Source: Agromyces flavus
GTDB lineage: Bacteria; Actinomycetota; Actinomycetes; Actinomycetales; Microbacteriaceae
Direction of reading: 5' to 3'
Length of the DNA stretch: 64,000 bases
NCBI RefSeq assembly: GCF_900104685.1
Contig: NZ_LT629755.1
Span: 1,364,001-1,428,000, forward strand
The notes below the pieces were generated by a model that saw nothing but the letters and a program-made list of their open reading frames with translations, ran no database searches and had not been told where the DNA came from. A program made the translations under genes and the position numbers. Shown piece by piece: positions 45,942 through 53,524 of the stretch (the first letter of the stretch is position 1; each line of letters opens with the position of its first letter).

Positions 45942-47750
45942 CTACCAGGTGGCTGGCAACTCGGGCGCCGGAGCGCCGGATGGAATCGTCCGATACTTCT
46001 TCAGCACCTGGCTCATCACCTGTTGGAAGACGGGAGCGGATGCGGCGGACGAGTTCATCTTAACCGGGTCCATGATGCTGACCGAAACGACGAACTCGGG
46101 GTCGTCGGCCGGAGCGAACCCGGACACCGACACCAGGTGACCGCTCTGGTAGCCGCCGTTCCCGTCGGCGACCTGCGCGGTTCCGGTCTTCGCCGCGACC
46201 CGGTACCCGGGGATGTTCCAGTCGTCGGCGAGCCACCCCTCGAGGTACACGCGCTCGAGCATCTGGGCGGTCTGATCCGCCGCCTTCTCGGACACGACCC
46301 GGCTGCCCTCGGTCGAGGCCCGCTCCGTGACGACGCCGTCGGCGGCTCGGCACCCGTCGACGAGCGTCACGGGCATCCGGACGCCGCCGTTGGCGATCGT
46401 CTGGTACACGCTGGCGATCTGGATGGCGGTCGTCGTCAGTCCCTGCCCGAACATCGTCGCGTACTTCGTCTGCGCATCCCAGGCCTCGGGGCCGCCGTGC
46501 AGGTCGCCCGCCGCCTCGCCGGCGAACCCCACCTCGCTGACCGAGCCGAGCCCGAAGTCGAGCATGTCCTCGTATCGCTGCTCGTCGCTCACGCGCTCGC
46601 CGAACAGCGACATCGCCGTGTTCGACGAGTCGATGAGCATGCCCGTCATCGTGTAGTTCGTCGGGCCGTGACCGTGGCTGTCGGTGATGTCGGCGCCGTT
46701 CGACGGCAGGTACTGGTAGTCGGCCGTGACGCCCGCGGTCGGGTCGCCCTTGCCGGCGTCGATGACGGATGCCGACGTGAGCGCCTTGAAGGTCGAGCCG
46801 GGTTCGAACGGCGCCGTGAACGCACGCGAGCCGCGGTCGTCCGAGTCGACCGAGGACGGCGAGTTGGGGTCGACCGTGGGGACGTCGGCGACTGCGAGCA
46901 GGCGGCCGGTCTTCGCCTCCATGACCGTCACGGTCGCCCACTGCGCGCCCGTCGCCTGCACTTGCGCGGCAGCCACGCGCTGCACGAAGTACTGCAGGTC
47001 GGAGTCGATGGTCAACTGCAGGTCGCCGCCCTGGCGCGCCTGGGAGAGGACGCGCTCGGAACCGGGGATCTCGACCCAGTCCTTCAGGCTGTGCAGCCAC
47101 GTGCGCTGGCCGTTCTCGCCGGCGAGGCACGCATCCTCGGAGTATTCCAGTCCAGCGACCGCGTTGCCGTCGGGATCCATGAAGCCGAGGAGGTTCCCCG
47201 CGACCGCGCCGTTCGGATATCGACGACTCGGGTGCTCGTAGGGCACCACCCACGGGATGTCGAGCGCCCCGACCTCCTCGTACGCCTCGGTGTCGACCAG
47301 CTTCGCGACGTACGCGAAGTCGGAGTCGGGATCCTCCTCGAGCGCCGCGTCGATGACGCCGCGGAGCTCCTCGGCCGAGCGTCCGATGACCGCGCCGAGC
47401 TCGGAGAGGACCTGATCGAGCGGCACCTCGACCTCGATGGTCTTCGACGGGTCGGCGGGATCGGGCTGCTCGCGCACCACGGGCCCGAGCATCGCCTGCT
47501 TCGGGGAGAGCGCGATGTCGTAGCGCATGACGCTGTCGGCGAGGACGATCCCGTTGGCGTCGACGATCTCGCCGCGCTCGCCGTAGATCGTCGCGACGCG
47601 CGACCTCACGTCCTCGGACGCCGCGTTGAGCTCGGCAGCGCGCACCACCTGGATGTCGACGAGCCGGATGACGAACCACCCCACCATGAGCACGAGCGCG
47701 AGGCCCGCCGCGATGATGCGGCGCAGCGGCCGCCGGCTCACACGGTTCAT
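45942..47750 (-). CDS. ftsI: septal transpeptidase FtsI (PBP3)
   Basis: Class B penicillin-binding protein that crosslinks septal peptidoglycan with FtsW. From ATG 47750 it has 602 residues: a basic tail, one membrane helix (about 11-32), the N-terminal PBP dimer domain, and the transpeptidase with SxxK STFK (319-322), SSN (375-377) and KTGT (521-524). No PASTA domain is present. It follows the ftsL-like gene by 37 bases. Confidence 0.95.
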   Translation of the reverse strand: MNRVSRRPLRRIIAAGLALVLMVGWFVIRLVDIQVVRAAELNAASEDVRSRVATIYGERGEIVDANGIVLADSVMRYDIALSPKQAMLGPVVREQPDPADPSKTIEVEVPLDQVLSELGAVIGRSAEELRGVIDAALEEDPDSDFAYVAKLVDTEAYEEVGALDIPWVVPYEHPSRRYPNGAVAGNLLGFMDPDGNAVAGLEYSEDACLAGENGQRTWLHSLKDWVEIPGSERVLSQARQGGDLQLTIDSDLQYFVQRVAAAQVQATGAQWATVTVMEAKTGRLLAVADVPTVDPNSPSSVDSDDRGSRAFTAPFEPGSTFKALTSASVIDAGKGDPTAGVTADYQYLPSNGADITDSHGHGPTNYTMTGMLIDSSNTAMSLFGERVSDEQRYEDMLDFGLGSVSEVGFAGEAAGDLHGGPEAWDAQTKYATMFGQGLTTTAIQIASVYQTIANGGVRMPVTLVDGCRAADGVVTERASTEGSRVVSEKAADQTAQMLERVYLEGWLADDWNIPGYRVAAKTGTAQVADGNGGYQSGHLVSVSGFAPADDPEFVVSVSIMDPVKMNSSAASAPVFQQVMSQVLKKYRTIPSGAPAPELPATW

Positions 47751-47787
47751 CGGTCGGGTCCGCTCCCTTCGCGGCGTGGTTGATCGG

Positions 47788-48372
47788 TCAGTGCGTCGCG
47801 GGCGTCGGCAGTCCGCCCTGCAGCGCGGGCGGGGCGGCCGGCGTGCCGGCAGACGGTGCCTCCGGTTTCCCACCCTTGTCGGAAGTCTCCTCCGCCGCCT
47901 GTTCGGTGACCGGCGGCACGCCGTCGATGAGCGCGTTCGGCACGAGGGATACGGAAGCGCCGGCGGCGCCGTCGGCCGCCGTCGGCTCGCCGAGCACGGC
48001 GCCGTCGGAGAGACGCAGGTACACGGGATCCGAGTTCGGCACCATGCCGAGCGCCTCCGCGTTCATGGCGAGGTACTGCGGCGATTCGAGGCGGTCGAGA
48101 TCGTCCGAGAGCTTCTGCTGCTCGCGCTGCAGCTCGGACTGGCGGAGGAGCTGCGCGTCGAGCTCGTAGGCGCCCTGCGTCATCGCGATCGACAGCAGCA
48201 GCTGCGCCATGGCGATGGCGCCGATCGAGACGAGTGCGACCACGCCGTAGGCGAGCCTCGGCCTCGCGCGGCGCACCGTCTCGGGCACGGGGCGAAGTCG
48301 CCTCGTGCGTTCGGGCGCCACCCCGGGTGCGGGCCGTCGCGCGGGTCGGGTCTGGGCCGGCAGTGCGCTCAT
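47788..48372 (-). CDS. ftsL: FtsL-like bitopic division protein
   Basis: Position between rsmH and ftsI, and shape, point to FtsL. The 194 residues have an arginine/proline-rich cytoplasmic N-terminus (about 38), one membrane helix (about 41-63), a short leucine-zipper-like coiled coil (about 66-98, with LLRQSELQREQQKLSDDL) and a long low-complexity tail rich in Pro, Ala and Thr. FtsL is too divergent for sequence identity alone. The ATGA overlap with rsmH supports coupling. Confidence 0.8.
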   Translation of the reverse strand: MSALPAQTRPARRPAPGVAPERTRRLRPVPETVRRARPRLAYGVVALVSIGAIAMAQLLLSIAMTQGAYELDAQLLRQSELQREQQKLSDDLDRLESPQYLAMNAEALGMVPNSDPVYLRLSDGAVLGEPTAADGAAGASVSLVPNALIDGVPPVTEQAAEETSDKGGKPEAPSAGTPAAPPALQGGLPTPATH

Positions 48373-49322
48373 GACGGCCTCCTCACTCGTTCTGCGGCGC
48401 GCAGGCGCACCGGCTTGGCACGCGGGTTCTCCGCCTGCTCGGCCTCGCTCGCGAGTTCGGCACCCCTGACGAGGAGCCGGAACTGCGGGCGGTGCTCGGG
48501 AAGCTCCATGGGCAGCCCGGGGGGCGCCGTGGAGCTGGATGCCGCCGCGAGGACGCGCTTGACGAGCCGGTCCTCGAGCGACTGGTACGCGAGGACCACG
48601 ATGCGGCCCTCGACGGCGACGAGGTCGAGTGCGGCGGGGAGCGCCCGTTCGAGCACCGCGAGTTCCTCGTTCACCTCGATGCGCAGCGCCTGGAAGACGC
48701 GCTTGGCCGGATGGCCGGCCCGCTGCACCGCGACGGGCGTCGCCTCGTGCAGCACCTCGACGAGCCGCCCGGACCGGGTGATCGGCGCCGACAGACGAGC
48801 CTTCACGATCGCGCGCGCGTACCGCGCCGCCAGCTTCTCCTCGCCGTAGTCGCGGAAGATCCGTCGGAGGTCCTCCTCGGAGTACTCGGCGATGACGTCG
48901 GCGGCGGTGCGGCCCCGAGTCGAGTCCATTCGCATGTCGAGCGGCGCATCCTTCGCGTACGCAAAGCCGCGCTCGGCCCGGTCGAGCTGCAGGGACGAGA
49001 CGCCCAGGTCGAACAGGATGCCGTGCACCTCGCCGAAGCCCTCACCGCGCACCGCTTCGGCGATGCCGTCGTACACGGTGTGGACGAATCGCACCCGATC
49101 CCCGAAGGACGCGAGCCGCTCCCCCGCGATCGCGAGCGCGTCGGGATCGCGATCGAGCCCGATCGCCGTCGCTCCCGGGAAGCGCTCGAGCACCGCGGCG
49201 GTGTGGCCGCCCATGCCGAGCGTGGCATCGACGAAGACTGCGCCATCGCGCTCGAGCGCCGGCCCGAGCAGCTCGAGGGTTCGCTCGAGCATCACCGGAG
49301 TGTGGATGCGTTCGATGTCCAT
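48369..49322 (-). CDS. rsmH: 16S rRNA m4C1402 methyltransferase RsmH (MraW)
   Basis: SAM-dependent methyltransferase that methylates N4 of C1402 in 16S rRNA. The 317 residues have HTPVMLERTLELL, the SAM-binding FVDATLGMGGHTAAVLE, LFDLGVSSLQLD, DMRMD and the C-terminal RPKPVRLRAAE-like tail. Second gene of the dcw operon. The 103-base gap before it contains a hairpin that may regulate read-through from mraZ. Confidence 0.95.
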   Translation of the reverse strand: MDIERIHTPVMLERTLELLGPALERDGAVFVDATLGMGGHTAAVLERFPGATAIGLDRDPDALAIAGERLASFGDRVRFVHTVYDGIAEAVRGEGFGEVHGILFDLGVSSLQLDRAERGFAYAKDAPLDMRMDSTRGRTAADVIAEYSEEDLRRIFRDYGEEKLAARYARAIVKARLSAPITRSGRLVEVLHEATPVAVQRAGHPAKRVFQALRIEVNEELAVLERALPAALDLVAVEGRIVVLAYQSLEDRLVKRVLAAASSSTAPPGLPMELPEHRPQFRLLVRGAELASEAEQAENPRAKPVRLRAAERVRRPS

Positions 49323-49370
49323 GCTGCCTCCCGATCCCGGTCCGCCGGGTCCCGATCCCCATCCGTTCGT

Positions 49371-49394
49371 CCTGCTGCGGGGAAGTGCAGCAGG
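49371..49394 (-). promoter_or_regulatory. hairpin in the mraZ-rsmH gap
   Basis: Perfect 8-bp arms CCTGCTGC and GCAGCAGG around GGGGAAGT (plus-strand reading). It could act as an attenuator or processing site between mraZ and the rest of dcw; there is no T-tract. Confidence 0.4.
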
Positions 49395-49425
49395 CTCGCA
49401 CGGCTGGGAGTCGCGACCCGTGGAC

Positions 49426-49857
49426 TCAGAAGAGTCCGGGAATCACCTCCTCCGCCGTCTCCGCGAAGGCCGCCTCCTGCTCGGCGAGGTAGCTCTGCCA
49501 CGCCGCCGCATCCCAGATCTCCACCCGTGTCCCCGCTCCGATGACCGTGAGGTCACGGTCGAGCCCCGCGTACGTGCGCAGGTTGGAGGGGATGGTGACC
49601 CGGTGCTGCTTGTCGGGGGTCTCCGCAGAGGCCCCTGAGAGGAAGACGCGCATGTAGTCGCGCGCCTGCTTGCTCGTGACGGGGGCTTGGCGGATCTTCT
49701 CGCTCATGCTCTCGAACTCCCGCGCACTGAACACGTAGATGCAGCGCTCCTGACCTCGTGTGAGCACGAGGCCGTTCGACAGCTCCTCCCGGAATTTCGC
49801 CGGAAGAATGACGCGGCCTTTCTCATCGAGCTTGGGTTCGTAGCTTCCGAGGAACAT
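49426..49857 (-). CDS. mraZ: MraZ transcriptional regulator
   Basis: AbrB/SpoVT-like regulator that controls its own dcw operon. From ATG 49857 it has 143 residues with two swapped-hairpin repeats: [20 protein letters not shown] near the start, and [18 protein letters not shown] in the second half. Three DNA boxes of the kind it binds lie just upstream. Length matches the family. Reading on past 49857 to an upstream GTG/ATG would remove the leader and break the family N-terminus. Confidence 0.96.
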   Translation of the reverse strand: MFLGSYEPKLDEKGRVILPAKFREELSNGLVLTRGQERCIYVFSAREFESMSEKIRQAPVTSKQARDYMRVFLSGASAETPDKQHRVTIPSNLRTYAGLDRDLTVIGAGTRVEIWDAAAWQSYLAEQEAAFAETAEEVIPGLF

Positions 49858-49896
49858 CGCGTCACCCCCATCCTCCGGCCAGGAACCAGGTGCAGG

Positions 49897-49929
49897 CTCC
49901 ACTTTACTCCACTGTCCTCCACCAGACAA
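49897..49929 (-). promoter_or_regulatory. mraZ promoter with three MraZ boxes
   Basis: On the minus strand three GTGGAG hexamers are spaced exactly 10 bases apart (plus-strand CTCCAC at 49897-49902, 49907-49912 and 49917-49922). Overlaid on them is a promoter: TTGTCT (plus-strand 49924-49929), a 17-base spacer, and TAAAGT (49901-49906). Two boxes lie in the spacer and the third covers the end of the -10, so MraZ binding would block polymerase. The predicted start is near 49895. Confidence 0.75.
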
Positions 49930-49993
49930 CGACATTGGCCGCTTTTCGAGACGCATTCCTCAGTGCAGGCCCGGAATGACGGGGATCTCCGAG

Positions 49994-50009
49994 GTGGAGG
50001 GAAGTGGGT
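49994..50009 (+). promoter_or_regulatory. pair of GTGGAG-type boxes on the opposite strand
   Basis: GTGGAG (49994-49999) and GTGGGT (50004-50009) on the plus strand with a 10-base period, the same spacing as the MraZ boxes but reversed, about 65 bases further from mraZ. Role unknown. The rest of the roughly 300-base gap from mraZ to the DUF3040 gene holds the boxes listed here, the array at 50132-50181, the terminator, and nothing else I recognise. Confidence 0.45.
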
Positions 50010-50131
50010 GATGATGACCGGGGGTTGACAAGCCGGCCGTACTCGGGGGCGGCCTCGCATCCAAGCCAGGACCGCGTTCGAGGGTCGCGTGTCGCCCGGA
50101 GATGCGCGACGCAGCCGCAGCGGGGAGGGAA

Positions 50132-50181
50132 GTGGAGGGGATCGCACGAGATGGTGGAGGGGATGACGCGAGATGGTGGAG
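50132..50181 (+). repeat. three 22-bp-spaced GTGGAG repeats in the mraZ upstream region
   Basis: GTGGAG starts at 50132, 50154 and 50176. The repeat unit is about 22 bases with the core GTGGAGGGGAT followed by CGAGATG. It lies between the DUF3040 terminator and mraZ on the plus strand. No coding gene uses it. Confidence 0.65.
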
Positions 50182-50201
50182 GCGCCGCCCTGGCACACGA
50201 A

Positions 50202-50227
50202 ACGGGCCGATCCCCCGATCGGCCCGT
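50202..50227 (-). terminator. terminator after the DUF3040 gene
   Basis: Perfect 11-bp stem ACGGGCCGATC (50202-50212) and GATCGGCCCGT (50217-50227) with a CCCC loop. Reading leftwards it is followed by TTTCGTGT, a short T-rich run, 28 bases after the DUF3040 stop. Confidence 0.85.
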
Positions 50228-50254
50228 CAGTCGGTGTTCAGTGCGGTGGCGCGG

Positions 50255-50647
50255 TCAGTCGCGGCCTTCCTGGCGGCGGTCCCACCGGTCGTTCAGTCGA
50301 TCCATGAAGCCGGCGCGCGGCTTGGACTGACGGGACTGGCCTGCCGAACCGGGCACGCCGTTCACCGGATTCGCGGCTGCCGAGCGCTTGGACGGCGTGA
50401 TGGCCACGAGCACGCCGACGAACATGAGCGCGAAGCCCAGCACGCCGACGATGAGCAGGTGCGATGCGACGCCGCCGATGAGCGCGCCGGCGCCGGCGAC
50501 GGCGAGCAGTACGCCGAGCACGATCGCCCGGTAGTTGGGTCGCCCGCGGCCCGCACCTCCGACCGTCGCGACGAAGTCGGCGTCGTTCTTGTAGAGGTTC
50601 CGCTCCATCTCCTCGAGAAGGCGTTGCTCCTGCTCTGAAAGCGGCAT
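50255..50647 (-). CDS. DUF3040 small membrane protein
   Basis: Hypothetical actinobacterial membrane protein. From ATG 50647 (GAGGGG before it) it has 130 residues. It begins MPLSEQEQRLLEEMERNL, the DUF3040 signature, then two hydrophobic segments (about 44-63 and 66-87) and a basic tail. It stands beside mraZ in many actinobacteria, suggesting a link with the cell envelope, but its role is unknown. Its promoter is TAGAAT at 50688-50693. Confidence 0.88.
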   Translation of the reverse strand: MPLSEQEQRLLEEMERNLYKNDADFVATVGGAGRGRPNYRAIVLGVLLAVAGAGALIGGVASHLLIVGVLGFALMFVGVLVAITPSKRSAAANPVNGVPGSAGQSRQSKPRAGFMDRLNDRWDRRQEGRD

Positions 50648-50687
50648 CTCATTCCCCTCATGCTCGGGACCGACGCTTCGTGACGCC

Positions 50688-50716
50688 ATTCTAGTCTGCT
50701 GCGTCGTCGCTAGGCT
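50688..50716. promoter_or_regulatory. divergent promoters of the DUF3040 gene and the polyprenyl synthase
   Basis: Minus strand TAGAAT (50688-50693) serves the DUF3040 gene with a leader of about 34 bases. Plus strand TAGGCT (50711-50716) is followed by six bases and the ATG at 50723, the leaderless spacing. The two -10s are 17 bases apart. Confidence 0.55.
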
Positions 50717-50722
50717 AGGACG

Positions 50723-51832
50723 ATGGTCCCGGCTCCCCGACTCGTCGATCTGGTGAACGAACGCCTCGAGGATTTCCTTTCCGGCCGTGCTTCCATTCTC
50801 CGCTCCATCGCGCCCGACCTCGACCCGCTGTCGGAATTCTCCAAGCGCTTTCTCAGCGGTGGCAAGCGGTTCCGGGCGCAGTTCTGCCTGCGCGGTTGGG
50901 AAGCGGTGCGGGGATCGTCGGGCGATCAATCGGATGACGCGTCGACCGCGGAACGAGCGGCCGCCGTGTCCGCGTCCGCGGCGCTCGAGGTGTTCCATGC
51001 GGCGGCGCTCGTGCACGACGACCTCATCGACAACTCCGACACGCGTCGCGGCGCGCCATCCGCCCACCGCGTCTTCGAGTCGCGCCACGCCGATTCGGCC
51101 TGGGCCGGCAGCGCACCCGACTACGGCCGCGCCACCGCGGTGCTCCTCGGCGACCTGCTGCTCGGCTGGAGCGACGAGTTGCTCGACGACGGGCTCGCGG
51201 CACTGCCGACCCAAGCGGCGCGCGCCGCCAGGCTCGAGTTCAATCGCATGCGCACCGAGGTCACGGTGGGTCAGTACCTCGACATCCTCGAGGAGCGGGC
51301 GTGGGTCGCGATGCCAGATGATGCGCAGCGCGAACGTGCCGAGCGCGTCGTGGTGTTCAAGTCCGCCAAGTACAGCATCGAGGCGCCGCTGGTGATCGGC
51401 GGCGCGATCGCGGGGGGCTCGCCGGCCGAGCTCGATGCGCTCCGTGCGTTCGGCCTGCCGCTCGGCATCGCGTTCCAGCTCCGCGACGACCTGCTCGGCG
51501 TCTACGGGGATCCGTCGGTGACCGGCAAGCCGGCGGGCGACGACCTGCGCGAGGGCAAGCGCACGGTGCTCGTCGCCATCGCGCGGGAACGCCTGTCGTC
51601 GCCGGAGCGGCAGCTGCTCGACGACCTCCTCGGCGACCCCGATCTCGACGAGGAGCAGGTGCGCTCGCTGCAGCAGGCGCTGCGGGACTGCGGAGCGGTC
51701 GACGAGGTCGAGCGGATCATCGCGATGCGCACCGAGGAGGCGAACCGTGCGCTGGAGGCCGCGAAGCTCGACCGGGACGCCTCGATCGCGCTGGCCGATC
51801 TCGCCGGCGCGGTGACCCGGCGGGTCAGCTGA
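50723..51832 (+). CDS. polyprenyl diphosphate synthase (trans type)
   Basis: Chain-elongating prenyltransferase that makes a C15-C50 isoprenoid diphosphate for menaquinone, carotenoids or carriers. The 369 residues have the first aspartate-rich motif DDLID (99-103) in ALVHDDLIDNSDTRRG and the second in FQLRDDLLGVYGD (about residue 255), plus GGKRFRAQF near the N-terminus. Resembles IdsA/GrcC-type enzymes of actinobacteria; chain length cannot be read. Leaderless start; converges on the Rv2175c-like gene. Confidence 0.93.
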   Translation: MVPAPRLVDLVNERLEDFLSGRASILRSIAPDLDPLSEFSKRFLSGGKRFRAQFCLRGWEAVRGSSGDQSDDASTAERAAAVSASAALEVFHAAALVHDDLIDNSDTRRGAPSAHRVFESRHADSAWAGSAPDYGRATAVLLGDLLLGWSDELLDDGLAALPTQAARAARLEFNRMRTEVTVGQYLDILEERAWVAMPDDAQRERAERVVVFKSAKYSIEAPLVIGGAIAGGSPAELDALRAFGLPLGIAFQLRDDLLGVYGDPSVTGKPAGDDLREGKRTVLVAIARERLSSPERQLLDDLLGDPDLDEEQVRSLQQALRDCGAVDEVERIIAMRTEEANRALEAAKLDRDASIALADLAGAVTRRVS

Positions 51833-51847
51833 GCCGGCGACCGGCCC

Positions 51848-52186
51848 TCAGGCGAGTGCCTGGGCGACGCGGCGCACCTCGGACTTGCGGCCGGCGTGGA
51901 GCGCCGCGATCGGGGTCGTGCCGAGGCTGTCCTCCTCGGCGAGCAACCACTCGAGCGCCTCGGCGTCGCTGAAGCCCGCATCGGCGAGCACGATCGCGGT
52001 GCCGTGCAGCTCGGGAAGCGGCGCATCGTCGCGCAGGAACGCCGCGGGCACCTTGAGGACGCCGTCGACCCGGGTCGCGAGCAGGTAGCGCTCGTCGATC
52101 AGGCGACGGATGCGGCTCGGGGTCTGCCCGAGGCGCTCGACGAGGTCGGGAACGGTCAGCCACTCGGTCTGCTGGGCGTCGGTCAC
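51848..52186 (-). CDS. Rv2175c-like DNA-binding protein (PknL substrate family)
   Basis: Small helix-turn-helix protein (112 residues from GTG 52186). It starts VTDAQQTEWLTVPDLVERLG and contains PSRIRRLIDERYLL, then a C-terminal domain with ALEWLLAEEDSLG. In M. tuberculosis Rv2175c binds DNA and is phosphorylated by the kinase encoded next to it, PknL. Here too it lies beside the PASTA kinase and the polyprenyl synthase. Threonines in the N-terminal part are candidate phosphosites (inference). Confidence 0.8.
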   Translation of the reverse strand: MTDAQQTEWLTVPDLVERLGQTPSRIRRLIDERYLLATRVDGVLKVPAAFLRDDAPLPELHGTAIVLADAGFSDAEALEWLLAEEDSLGTTPIAALHAGRKSEVRRVAQALA

Positions 52187-52320
52187 GCGTACAGACTGCC
52201 ACGCGGCCGCATCCCGAGGGAACCGCCCGACGGCGAGGCGCGGCGACGCGCGCGGATGTGTTTGACTCGCCCGCACCTCGGTGAGACGGTGACCGCATCC
52301 GCTCGATGCGGAGGGGGAAC

Positions 52321-53427
52321 ATGGACCAGCACCGGGAAGCGACGTCCACCGGCCGGGAGGTCGGACGCCCCGAGCCCGCGTCGGGCGGACGCCGACGCCG
52401 AGGCGTCCGCCGCCTCCTCGCGCTCCCCGTCGCCGTGGCCGGCGCCGTCGCCGTCACGCTCGGGATCGTCCAACCGGCCGCCGCCGCGCCCCAGACCGTC
52501 AAGCGCCAGCCGAAGCCCAGGGCACTCTCGGGTGCGCCCGCCGCGGTCGAGGCGACGAGCACCAGCGCGGCAACCGACGTCCCGGCGGAGGTGACGGTGC
52601 AGGAGGGCGACACCGTGACCGCGATCGCCGCCCGCTACGGCCTGTCGACGGCCGAGGTCCTGGCCGAGAACGGCCTGAGCTGGTCGACCCTGATCTTCCC
52701 AGGGCAGCGGCTCGCGATGCCCGGCGGGATCGCCGCGGCCTCGACCGCACCCCCGGTGCCGCGGCCCGAGATCGAGCGCCATGTCGTGCGACCGGGCGAC
52801 ACGGTGAGCGGCATCGCGGCCGCGTACGGACTCGACGTCGACGTCGTACTGAGCGCGAACGGCCTCAGCCGGGCGAGCCTCATCTTCCCGGGACAGGCGA
52901 TCGTGCTGCCCGCCGATGGCGCCGAGATCCCCGGCGGTCCCGGAGCCGAGCCGTCGACGGGCAGGGCGCTCGCCGTCGACCCGGCCCTCGACGACGCGCC
53001 CGCCGCCATGCTCGACGTGCACCTGAACGACACGATGCGCGCCAACGCCCAGGTCATCGTCGACGTCGGTCGAGCGCTCGGACTGCCGGACCGCGGCATC
53101 GTGATCGCCCTCGCCGTCGCCGCCCAGGAGTCCGGCCTGCGCAACCTCGACCACGGCGACCGCGACTCGCTCGGACTGTTCCAGCAGCGTCCGAGCCAGG
53201 GCTGGGGCACCGTCGACCAGGTGCTCGATCCGGTCCACGCCGCCGCCGCGTTCTTCGGCGGCCCGTCGTCGCCGACGGTCGGAACCGCTCCCGGCCTGGT
53301 CGACGTGCCCGGATGGTCGTCGATGACGCTGACGGACGCGGCACAGGCCGTGCAGCACAGCGGACACCCCGAGCACTACGGCAAATGGGAGGCGTCGGCG
53401 CAGCGCTGGCTCACCGAACTCGGGTGA
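52321..53427 (+). CDS. secreted LysM protein with lysozyme-like domain
   Basis: Exported peptidoglycan-binding protein. From ATG 52321 (GGAGGGG before it) it has 368 residues with a basic twin-arginine-free N-terminus and a signal helix (about 33-55, ending in AAAAPQ), two LysM repeats (about 91-133 and 153-196, with VQEGDTVTAIAARYGLS and VRPGDTVSGIAAAYGL), and a C-terminal domain with AVAAQESGLRNLDHGDRDS and LGLFQQRPSQGWGT. That domain resembles transglycosylase-like folds; E270 would be catalytic. It precedes the kinase gene by 97 bases. Confidence 0.88.
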   Translation: MDQHREATSTGREVGRPEPASGGRRRRGVRRLLALPVAVAGAVAVTLGIVQPAAAAPQTVKRQPKPRALSGAPAAVEATSTSAATDVPAEVTVQEGDTVTAIAARYGLSTAEVLAENGLSWSTLIFPGQRLAMPGGIAAASTAPPVPRPEIERHVVRPGDTVSGIAAAYGLDVDVVLSANGLSRASLIFPGQAIVLPADGAEIPGGPGAEPSTGRALAVDPALDDAPAAMLDVHLNDTMRANAQVIVDVGRALGLPDRGIVIALAVAAQESGLRNLDHGDRDSLGLFQQRPSQGWGTVDQVLDPVHAAAAFFGGPSSPTVGTAPGLVDVPGWSSMTLTDAAQAVQHSGHPEHYGKWEASAQRWLTELG

Positions 53428-53512
53428 CGCGACACGACCCATCCATCGTCACGATGGCGTTGCGATCCACGGCCGCTCGGCGTTTGTTCATCTGACGGCA
53501 TACGCTCCTTCG

Positions 53513-53518
53513 TACACT
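53513..53518 (+). promoter_or_regulatory. -10 box of leaderless kinase gene
   Basis: TACACT followed by six bases (CGTACG) and the GTG at 53525. Confidence 0.5.
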
Positions 53519-53524
53519 CGTACG

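Noticed and set aside
53428..53524. A small gene between the LysM protein and the kinase.
   Set aside because: No frame in these 97 bases has a start, ribosome site and sensible composition; the stretch holds only the kinase promoter.
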